A stretch of 50,922 nt of DNA from Bacteroidota bacterium (lineage in GTDB: Bacteria > Bacteroidota > Bacteroidia > Chitinophagales > Saprospiraceae): contig JAFMDF010000028.1 of NCBI GenBank assembly GCA_017857395.1, positions 1 to 50,922 on the forward strand. Reading direction: 5' to 3'. Below are positions 9,086 to 17,900 of the stretch, in pieces. A program made the translations under genes and the position numbers. Position 1 is the stretch's first letter; each line of letters begins with the position of its first letter. Under the pieces are notes generated by a model that had not been told where the DNA came from, searched no databases, and was given only the letters and a program-made list of their open reading frames with translations.

Positions 9086-9160
9086 ATATCAATATTCTAT
9101 TAACACATTTGTTTAGGGTTGTTATTAAATATTGATATTGTAGTTGACTGAATGTCAACT
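9082..9160. repeat. two adjacent perfect inverted repeats
   Basis: TACAATATCAATATT (9082-9096) pairs perfectly with 9128-9142 (15 bp, 31-bp loop). Directly after it AGTTGAC (9142-9148) pairs with GTCAACT (9154-9160). Both lie between the 104-bp array and the terminator at 9167. Their role is unknown; they could be ends of a lost element or 3'-UTR stem-loops. Confidence 0.6.
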
Positions 9161-9166
9161 CTGTTT

Positions 9167-9221
9167 AAAAAAAAGCCCCCCTTCAACTGGGTTGAAGAGA
9201 GGCCATCCCAAAAACCGATTT
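9167..9221 (-). terminator. terminator with conserved GGTTTTTGGGATGGC lead-in
   Basis: In minus-strand sense the order is TCGGTTTTTGGGATGG, then a hairpin GCCTCTCTTCAAC/GTTGAAGGGGGGC with a 3-base loop, then eight T residues. This is the best formed of four such units downstream of the gene ending at 9559, and probably the main transcription stop of the two-gene adhesin operon. Confidence 0.8.
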
Positions 9222-9424
9222 AAGTATATGTCTTAAAATGATACATCTTCCTGTATCACTATAGTTTAATGTCGATAATTAAGGGTAAAATATAATAGTC
9301 TTTGTGTTCTTTTAACCAAAATAGTCTTAAAAACTAGGTAATCCTTAACGATAAAAAAAGCGTATTACTATAATCTTAGAAAATTTTTGTTATCGTTTTT
9401 TATTTAAAATTCATTTTTGGGGAA

Positions 9425-9547
9425 TAGTGATCGAATTAAAAATAATCCGATCACTAACCTCCAAATTTTAGTACAATCACTAAAGCTAGGCTTCAGCCGA
9501 TTGCTATCAAATAGTGGTATTTGGATAGAGAATATCCAAATACCACT
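9425..9547 (-). repeat. 3'-UTR hairpins after giant gene
   Basis: AGTGGTATTTGGATA (9513-9527) pairs perfectly with 9533-9547 over a 5-base loop, starting 12 bases after the stop codon of the minus-strand giant gene. A second perfect 9-bp inverted repeat TAGTGATCG/CGATCACTA lies at 9425-9433 and 9448-9456. Neither is followed by a T-run in minus sense, so they look like transcript-end stabilising hairpins rather than terminators. Confidence 0.6.
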
Positions 9548-9558
9548 TACAAGTAATA

Positions 9559-12500
9559 TTAATCAATAATTATCATCTTCTTAGTAGCTACTTGATCAGC
9601 AGACTCTAATTGATAGTAAAGTACACCAGAAGTCAATTCTTTAGCTTTTAAAGTTACTTGGTTGTAACCTTTAGCATAATCGCCTCTGATTTCTTTTAAT
9701 ACTTTACCCTGTACATCCATAACTTTCAATGTCGCAGTTCCAGCAGTTGGCAAGTTAAAGCTAACAACTGTTTCTCCGTTGAATGGGTTAGGAACATTCT
9801 GAGCTAATGCAAAATCAACATCAATAGTAGTAAATTCGATGTTTACATCTAATAATTCACCACTTGTATTATATGCTTCCGCAGTAGTTAAATCAGAATT
9901 TACAGTGATTAATTCACTTAATAATCCAGTGCTAGTTGCATTGAATGTTAAAGAGAATAATACATCATTAGCAGTAGCTTGACCATTCCAAGAAGTAGTC
10001 AAGATACCTCTCTCTAGTAAGTTAGTATTGAAGTTAGCCGCTTTAGCAACACCTTCTTCTAACTGAGTCAAATTAAGTCCAGCAAAATTCATTGTGAACT
10101 GGTATCCTTGAGCAGTTGCAATATCAGCTGATGTAAAATCAACTGTTAGTGTTTCCCCTGCTTCAACAAGTCTATCCGTTACATTGAAGTTTAAAGTACC
10201 ATTTGTCGTACGAGATTCAGCACCTAATAAACTATTAGCTGATGCATTTCCATTGACATCACCGATTTTAACACCGACAAAATCTAGGTTGGTCATGTTA
10301 TCCGCTAACTGGCTGATATTCTTAAATTCAGCAAAGTCTTGAGCAGCAGGATTAACTGTAGATACACTGAAATCGTAATCAGCATCTACAAATCTCCAAC
10401 TATCATTATTTGAGAATTCAGTATTGATATTCAAAATTAACTGACGTAATTGAACCATATCAAAAGCAGTAATAGAACCTGATTTATTAACATCAGCCGC
10501 TATGTGCTTATATGGAGAATCGAAAGTAGTGATACCCAAGATATGCTTACTAATTAAGACTAAGTCAAAAGTAGAAACACCATTTAATGGGTTCATGTCT
10601 TTCACTGGCGTTACGGTGTAATCCGCTCCAGTTGTCAATTCAAATTGAAATGCTCCATTAGCACCTGTAGTCATAGACTCTTGCATTGCACCAGAAACAG
10701 ATACAGATACTTGCTCTACGTTTTCTCCGTTAGAATTAACGATATGACCAGCAACCATGCCTCCTACGTTAGAACCGATACAGTCATAGATATTGCTTTC
10801 TACTAAGACAAAAGTCTCAACAAAATCCCAATTTCCAGAAGCATCTACTACATAAATGTAAACAACTCTTGTACCTACATCATTACAGTCTAATGTCATA
10901 CTTGTACCAGCAGCTCTAATAGCATCTAAACCTCCATCAATTTTTTCTCTTGAAATATACATTTCAAGTTTATCCTGGTCAGTACAGTTATCATAACTGT
11001 TCTCATCTAAATCAGAAGCCCATAAATCTACTGTACCACCTTCACCAAGTTCAATAGCTATGCCATTCAACACGTAAGGAGTTGGTCGCTTACAGTCTTT
11101 GAATGTATATGTTTCTGTACTTGAATTAGAGTTATTACAGTCATCAAAAGCAACAAATGTAACGGAGTAAGTCTTTCCTGGCTCAACAGGTACTGTAACT
11201 GTAGCTCCATCTGCATTAGCAATTTCAGCACCATCAACAGTTACTCTATGAGAGAATTTAGTCAATGGAATACCTAAACAATTCGTCGCAGTAGCAGTAA
11301 ATGTTCGTACAGTATCACATTCGTAGACACCATCAAAAAGACCTTTATCTTCCTCACCAAAAGGTGCAGCATCTCCAATACCAATAATACAAGTATTAAT
11401 TTCTGCGCTATTTTGTTCTACAATAATACCACCTTCACTAACATCCAATTTAATAACTTGGCTATAAGTAAATTTGTTAAAATTGTCAGCTACATCTTCA
11501 TCTTCAACTTTAGCACCATTTTCGTTATGAGTTACCACATAAGTAGCATCACCATCAATACAATCATTAATTATTGTATAATTTCTGATAATCTTCATAC
11601 AAGTCTCCCCTGGTGTTCTGAAAGTATCCGCAGTAATATTTAATGCGATATTATCACAAGCACCAGATCTAACGATTTCGTCGTAAGTAGCTGGAGCAGG
11701 AACACCATCTTCTCCACAAGTAAGGGTCTTATCTGCAGGGAAAGTTAATGTCCAATCTTGCTTGTAACTGATTAGGATAGACTGTTCTTGTGCTTGAGAA
11801 GTATTAACACCTCCTTGAGCACCCCAGTCTGTTGCACTCCATCTACGTTTGATGCGAATAACTCCACAGCCATCTTCGATTAATTGGTAAGATTGAGTAA
11901 TCTCAATAGCACCACATTCATCTAAATTGTCTGTACAAACAGGTGTACCAAATTCAGTATTAAATAATTTTCTTAAAGCATCTAATTCTGCATCGTCCTT
12001 ATCAAGAACAACCCATTCACTAGTTTCCATCTCACCATCTCCATCTGTATCCGTAGATTTTCCTAATTCACCATTATGAAATTCATCACAAGTACGAGTT
12101 ATATCATCCTCAAGATCATTACAGATTGGTGCAATTTTATCTTCAGGTGTAACTTTCACCCAACATCTGTTAGTACGTCCATTCTTATCTGTAACTTCTA
12201 CTTCTACATTGAAAGAGTTGTGATTTACATCTCTTACTAATGCATTACATTCTACCAAGATAGAAGTTCCCCAAGGGCCATAGCCACCGCCATTTTCTGC
12301 TTGAAGTTGTCTTCTAATTCTTACAGTAGGTGTACCACAGTTATCTGTAGCAGTCTTGTAGAAAGTAGATGCTTCCATTACAACACCAGCAGAGTTGCTA
12401 ACAGAAACGTATACTTCGTCTTCACAAGTAACTACAGGATATTCTACATCTTGTAAAATGAAATATCTGTCAATAGAATCTTCTACTGTTTGTGTATGAC

Positions 12501-14895
12501 AATCGTCATAAACTCTATATCTAAGTCTGAAAGTATCACATCCAAGTGCACCAGTTTCTTCTAAGTTGTCACCAATCTTAGTATAAGTGCCATTTACTTT
12601 TTGCATTACTGCAAACATAGCAACAGTTGGATCAGTATCACATCCATCAATAGCACTTGGTGCAGTAGGGCTGATAGCCTTAGTACATTCCCCAAAATCT
12701 AAATCAATCTTAGTCGCGCCAGCTTCTTCCGTGTCTGCTCCTGTATAAGTAAACTCAGGTGCAGATTGGTCAAAGTAATGGATAAATTGAGTACCAATTG
12801 GTTGTAAACCTGGTGTATCATCACACCAATCAACGAAGCTGTATGCTCTAAATACTTTAGAACCACAGTCACTATCATCAATTACTTGATCAGTATATCG
12901 TAAAATATATCCAGCTGTGTAGTTTAAAGTATCAACTGCTAAGCTACCAGTATACGCTGCAGCACCATTAGTGAAAGTACCTACTCGAAGTCTAGGAGCA
13001 CCAGAAGCTAAATACCCAGGATCGTCTGCATTACACTCTAGAGAATCTATTCCAGGAGTTGTAAATTCAAACGGTCTCATGATAAATACAGTATCAGTTA
13101 AAGCATTTGAAGAATTATTACATTCATCAACAGCTACGTGCTGAATAACGACCTTTATAGGATATGCACAAATATCACCTGCATCAGCCGCAGCAGTACC
13201 AGCACCATTCAATACTGAGTGTATAGAACTAACAACATTTACTGTACCACAATTATCCGTAGCATCAGGCTTGTCAATCAATGCAGTGATTCCAACAGTA
13301 TCTGCTTGAATCAAAGTATCAACACTAGCAGTATGAGCAGCGAATACAGGAGCTGTATTATCTGTATACTTAAGCGTAGTAGAACAAGTAACTACTTCAG
13401 GATCATTTGAACAAATTCCAGCAGGTGCTGTGATTGTTCTAATAATCTCAACGGTAAGTTCCCCATTACAAGCAGCTCCACCAGCAGAGACTAATGAATC
13501 TTGTGAAATAACTGGAGGATTAGCAACCGTTCCAGTAGCTACTACTGTAGTTCCTAGCTTAAAGTTAATAGTATAAGACAAGTTAGCTGAAGTATCACAA
13601 GGATCTTCTAGCACCATATCAGGTGTAATTGACAATTGACAAGCCGCCCCAAATACAGTATTCACCTCATCGTTACAAGTTAATGCAGGTGATTGTACAG
13701 AGAATGGTACAGATAAAGTCTTCGATGTATCAGACATTAACTTATACACTGCTATATATTGCCCTACTCCAAATTGGCCAACAAAATTGTCTGGTAACCC
13801 TCCTGGTGTTTTTGCAAGCATTTCATCAATACAAACATCACCATTCTGATTTTGTACTCTTAAGAAAACAGAATCTTGTAGAGTCGCTCCGTCACATCCC
13901 GCCACATCTGGTGCAGGAAGTGTTATCATAGTAGAAGGAAGATCTGCACACTCCAATCTAACATCCGCAATAGTCACCCCACTCAATGAGATTTCTCTTG
14001 CTTCACAATCCACCCAAGCATCCCAACCTGTTCCTTTTGCACGATCACCATTGGTTTCAAAGATGAAAGTTAAACAGCCTGATGCATTCACTGCAGGATC
14101 ACAGCTAGCATCAATCCATCCACCAAATGCATCAGAGACACTTCTAGCAGAAGCTAAGGTAGTAGCTCCAACACCAACACCAGTACCTGTGCCATCACTA
14201 GCACCTGTTGTACCTGGAAGGTCATTTAAAGCTACGCTTCCCAAGGCAGTTTGAACAGCTTGCTGAAGTGCTTTAAAAGCAATTATCGCTTCTGCTAAAG
14301 CAGCAGGATTCGTTAAATCAATAGGGCTATCAAAAAAACCTGCTTCAATTGCAGCAGCAACAGCAGCAGAATCTGCGTTAGCCTCAACTAAAGCTTCTAA
14401 ATCAGCTTCAGTAGCGTCACCAGGTATAGTAATACTATTGGCGATACTATCAGCAACACCAGCAATACCACCATTTAAAGCAGCAGCAGCAGTATTAGCA
14501 GCAGCAGCTATCGCAGCAGCAGTGGCTGCATTTAACTCTGCTAGGTTACCCTGAAACGCAAATAGCGTATCTCCAGGTGCAACATCAAAATCAGTAAATA
14601 CCACTTTTACTCTATGCCATTGGTCAGAAGGACAGAAGGTAGCTGTATCTGCTCTAGCATAATCATCAGCATAATTTCCATCATTGCTACCATCATCCAA
14701 AAATTGGACAGGGCTACTTGTTGTAACGGCATCGTTACATTCCGTTAGCATCTCTTCAATACTAGAAGAATCACTCTTAATGAGTACTTCTTTCTGAGCA
14801 TTGATAGTAAGGCTGCTAAAGCAGACGCATACTAAAGTTAGAGCTAGAAAAACCCAACTTCGAGACTGAAATAGCGTATATCTCGCTTTTTCCAT
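9559..14895 (-). CDS. giant T9SS surface protein: CUB-like, HYR-like repeats, dockerin-like, cohesin-like
   Basis: 1778 residues from the ATG at 14895. I prefer this to the in-frame ATG at 14955 because the extra 20 codons are encoded by a hairpin and the paralogue upstream starts at the matching place. Order: signal peptide (about 1-33); a CUB-like domain (FCPSDQWHRVKV; GWIDASCDP; GWDAWVDC) interrupted by an Ala-rich insert of about 120 residues; several cysteine-bearing HYR/immunoglobulin-like repeats (DNCG, APICND style); a carboxypeptidase-regulatory-like domain (about 1377-1432); dockerin-like loops DMNPLNGVSTFD and DVNKSGSITAFD (1433-1495); a KIGDVNG motif; a cohesin-like domain (1564-1692); and a type-A T9SS sorting domain (1693-1778, QNVPNPFNGET to KKMIIID). 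No enzyme domain was seen. It should be exported and attached or released at the cell surface. It follows its paralogue (14972) by 76 bp and probably shares its transcript. Confidence 0.85.
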   Translation of the reverse strand: MEKARYTLFQSRSWVFLALTLVCVCFSSLTINAQKEVLIKSDSSSIEEMLTECNDAVTTSSPVQFLDDGSNDGNYADDYARADTATFCPSDQWHRVKVVFTDFDVAPGDTLFAFQGNLAELNAATAAAIAAAANTAAAALNGGIAGVADSIANSITIPGDATEADLEALVEANADSAAVAAAIEAGFFDSPIDLTNPAALAEAIIAFKALQQAVQTALGSVALNDLPGTTGASDGTGTGVGVGATTLASARSVSDAFGGWIDASCDPAVNASGCLTFIFETNGDRAKGTGWDAWVDCEAREISLSGVTIADVRLECADLPSTMITLPAPDVAGCDGATLQDSVFLRVQNQNGDVCIDEMLAKTPGGLPDNFVGQFGVGQYIAVYKLMSDTSKTLSVPFSVQSPALTCNDEVNTVFGAACQLSITPDMVLEDPCDTSANLSYTINFKLGTTVVATGTVANPPVISQDSLVSAGGAACNGELTVEIIRTITAPAGICSNDPEVVTCSTTLKYTDNTAPVFAAHTASVDTLIQADTVGITALIDKPDATDNCGTVNVVSSIHSVLNGAGTAAADAGDICAYPIKVVIQHVAVDECNNSSNALTDTVFIMRPFEFTTPGIDSLECNADDPGYLASGAPRLRVGTFTNGAAAYTGSLAVDTLNYTAGYILRYTDQVIDDSDCGSKVFRAYSFVDWCDDTPGLQPIGTQFIHYFDQSAPEFTYTGADTEEAGATKIDLDFGECTKAISPTAPSAIDGCDTDPTVAMFAVMQKVNGTYTKIGDNLEETGALGCDTFRLRYRVYDDCHTQTVEDSIDRYFILQDVEYPVVTCEDEVYVSVSNSAGVVMEASTFYKTATDNCGTPTVRIRRQLQAENGGGYGPWGTSILVECNALVRDVNHNSFNVEVEVTDKNGRTNRCWVKVTPEDKIAPICNDLEDDITRTCDEFHNGELGKSTDTDGDGEMETSEWVVLDKDDAELDALRKLFNTEFGTPVCTDNLDECGAIEITQSYQLIEDGCGVIRIKRRWSATDWGAQGGVNTSQAQEQSILISYKQDWTLTFPADKTLTCGEDGVPAPATYDEIVRSGACDNIALNITADTFRTPGETCMKIIRNYTIINDCIDGDATYVVTHNENGAKVEDEDVADNFNKFTYSQVIKLDVSEGGIIVEQNSAEINTCIIGIGDAAPFGEEDKGLFDGVYECDTVRTFTATATNCLGIPLTKFSHRVTVDGAEIANADGATVTVPVEPGKTYSVTFVAFDDCNNSNSSTETYTFKDCKRPTPYVLNGIAIELGEGGTVDLWASDLDENSYDNCTDQDKLEMYISREKIDGGLDAIRAAGTSMTLDCNDVGTRVVYIYVVDASGNWDFVETFVLVESNIYDCIGSNVGGMVAGHIVNSNGENVEQVSVSVSGAMQESMTTGANGAFQFELTTGADYTVTPVKDMNPLNGVSTFDLVLISKHILGITTFDSPYKHIAADVNKSGSITAFDMVQLRQLILNINTEFSNNDSWRFVDADYDFSVSTVNPAAQDFAEFKNISQLADNMTNLDFVGVKIGDVNGNASANSLLGAESRTTNGTLNFNVTDRLVEAGETLTVDFTSADIATAQGYQFTMNFAGLNLTQLEEGVAKAANFNTNLLERGILTTSWNGQATANDVLFSLTFNATSTGLLSELITVNSDLTTAEAYNTSGELLDVNIEFTTIDVDFALAQNVPNPFNGETVVSFNLPTAGTATLKVMDVQGKVLKEIRGDYAKGYNQVTLKAKELTSGVLYYQLESADQVATKKMIIID

Positions 14896-14928
14896 AAGTT
14901 GTTTAAAATTTATTTTTTCTGCAAATAA

Positions 14929-14952
14929 GAGAGAGGATAGATATCCTCTCTC
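14929..14952 (-). promoter_or_regulatory. intercistronic hairpin between tandem giant genes
   Basis: GAGAGAGGATA (14929-14939) pairs perfectly with TATCCTCTCTC (14942-14952). It fills most of the 76-bp gap between the stop of the upstream giant gene and the preferred start of the downstream one. It may set relative expression by partial termination or by RNA stability. It also explains why the longer reading-frame start at 14955 is doubtful. Confidence 0.6.
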
Positions 14953-14971
14953 CATTTTAATATTTCTTCAA

Positions 14972-17900
14972 TTATTCAATGATAATCATCTTCTTAGTAG
15001 CAATGTTATCAGCAGATTCTAACTGATAATAAAGTACACCAGTCGCCCCTAAAGTCTTAGCATTAATAGTTACTTGGTTGTAACCTTTAACACCATCTTG
15101 CTCGATGACAGTTAACACTTTACCTTGAACATCCATTACTTTTAAAGTAGCAGCACCTGCTTCTGGTAAATTGAAACCAATTACCGTTTCGCCATTGAAT
15201 GGGTTCGGCGTATTTTGGTTCAATCCAAATGCAGCAGATACATTGGTTGTATTAAAGTCAAGTGCAACATTCATTAATTCACCTGCATTATTATAAGCTT
15301 CCGCAACAGTTAAATCTGAATTAACAGAAATTAACTCGCTTAATAAGCCATTAGTAGTAGCAGTGAACGTTAAAGAGAATAATACCTCGTTTGCAGTAGC
15401 TTCGCCATTCCAAGAAGTTGTTAAAACACCTCTATCAGCGATATTTGTATTGAAGTTAGCTGCTTTAGCAACCCCTTCTTTCAATTCTACTAGATCTAAT
15501 CCAGCAAAATCCATAGTAAATTGGTATCCTTGAGCAGACGCAATGTCAGCAGAAGTGAAATCAACAGTTACTGTTTGTCCAGCTTTAACTGCTCTATCCG
15601 TTACATTTAAGTTCAATGTTCCGTTAACGTTTCTAGATTCAGCACCTAATAAGCTATTAGCAGTTGCCGTTCCATTAACATCACCAATCTTAGCAGCGAT
15701 GAAGTTAACGTCTAACATTTCACCATCAAGGTTATTAATGCTCATGAACTCATCAAAGTTCTCAGCAGCAGGGTTTGCAGAAGTAAACTCATGCTTAGCA
15801 TCAATAAATCTCCAACTAGTATTATTAGTAAATTCAGAAGTAACATTTAAGATCAATTGTCTTAATTGAACCATATCAAATGCAGTAATAGAACCAGATT
15901 TGTTCACATCCGCTGCAATGTACTTGTAAGGAGAATCAAACTTAGAAAGACCTAAGATATGCTTGCTAATTAAAACAAGGTCAAAAGTAGATACACCGTT
16001 TAATGGATTGATATTCTTCTCAGGAGTGATTGTGTAATCACCAGCTAATGGAAGATTGAAAGCAAACTCACCTGTTGCATTAGTAGCCATTGCATTATCG
16101 CCACCATTTACAGTTACATTTACTAACTCAACGTTCTCACCAAATGCATTCGTTACTTTACCAGCAACTGTTCCTGACATTGGATCAACACCTGGACAAA
16201 CACCTAAGTTATCTTGTACGAAAACATAAGTTCCGACAACATCCCAGTTACCTTTTTCATCAATCACGTAAATGCTTACAAATTGAGTAGTTCCTAAAAG
16301 ATCACAGTTGAAAGTAACAGAAGTACCGATACCATCTAAAGCAGATACATCGTCCCCTCTTTGTGGTCCTTCATCAGGCGTACCTAAAGCCATTCTGATA
16401 TCTAATTTATCAGAAGGAGTACAGTTATCAAAACTTCCTCTATCTAAATCAGAAGCCCAAACTTGGATTTCTCCAGTTTGCATGATTTCTACAGCTAAAC
16501 CGTTTAATACGTAAGGTGTAGGTCTTACACAATCCATGAATGTGTATGATCCAGACGCTCCGTCAGAGTTTCCACAATCGTCAAATCCCCAGAATTCTAC
16601 TTCGTAAGTAGCACCAGGTACTACAACAACATCAAAAGAGCTAGTTTCACCTTCTGAGTTTGTTACACCACCAGCAGCATCCGTTACCTTCAACTTATAA
16701 GTAAAGTTAGTTAATGCAGCACCTAAACAATTTTCTGCAGAAGCAGAGAAGGTCTTAGTTTCACTACATCCACTACTGATACACATATCAGGAGCTGTAA
16801 TTGTTACTTCAGGAGCTTCATCAACAGAGTACTTAATGATTTGTGTATAAACAAATCTTCCGCTAGTTGCAGTTTCGTCAGTAACCATTGATCCGCCAGC
16901 TGTATTATGCGCAACTTCTTGTGCAGCACCACCAGCAGTATAAGTACACCAGTTAATTACTTCGTAAGTTCTTTCGATTTTCTTACAGAAATCACCAGCT
17001 ACTGTAAATTCTCTTTCAGTAACTTCTAAAGCAAATATATCACATCCGTTATTTTCAGTAAGAATATCATCTAAATCCCAAGCAGCAACAGCAGCCTGAT
17101 TTGCATCAGAACATTTGATGTTTTGATCAGCAGGGAAAGTTAATTTGAAATCATTTACTGGAGTAACCGTAATAGTTTGTGTGTAGGTAGGAGAAGATAA
17201 ATTACCCCAATCAACAACTTTGTAAGATCTTACAACAGTTATTGCACCACAATCACCTCTAGTTACATCAATTGATTGGTAATAAACGGTAACACCACAG
17301 TTATCACTACATCCATCAAATGGATTACCAAAGTTTGTATTATAGAAATTAGCTAATACAGATCCTGCTACTAATTCACCTGATTCACCATATTGGTCAG
17401 GGTGGAACATAGTACAAGGTCTAGTTGCATCTTCTAATTCATTACAAACTGGTGCAATCTTATCTTCTACAGTAATTTTTGACCAACAAGTAACTGGTTC
17501 TGATTTAGATCCTGTAACTTGTAATTCTACTTCAATAGAAGGCTTATCAGCACAAGTCAAATCAACTTGGTCTTCCCATGTAGATGCTCCTTTTCTTCTA
17601 ACTTTATAAGTTAAAGTTTCACAAGCATCATAACTACCAGCATCAAGGTCGCTAGCAGTAATTCTAACTGCTCCACTACCAACAGAAACGATTAATTCAT
17701 CTGTACAAATAGCAGAAGGTGACGTTACATCTCTTACGATGAAGTAAACCGATGCAGTATCACCTAAAGGCTGAGTAGGGCAGTCATCCGCTGCCGCATA
17801 TCTAATTCTAAAAGTATCACAAGGGAAAGAAGTACCTGAGTATGCTGCCCAAGCTCCATTTACATATTGCTCAGTTGCAAAAGCTGTAACAGTTGCTTTA

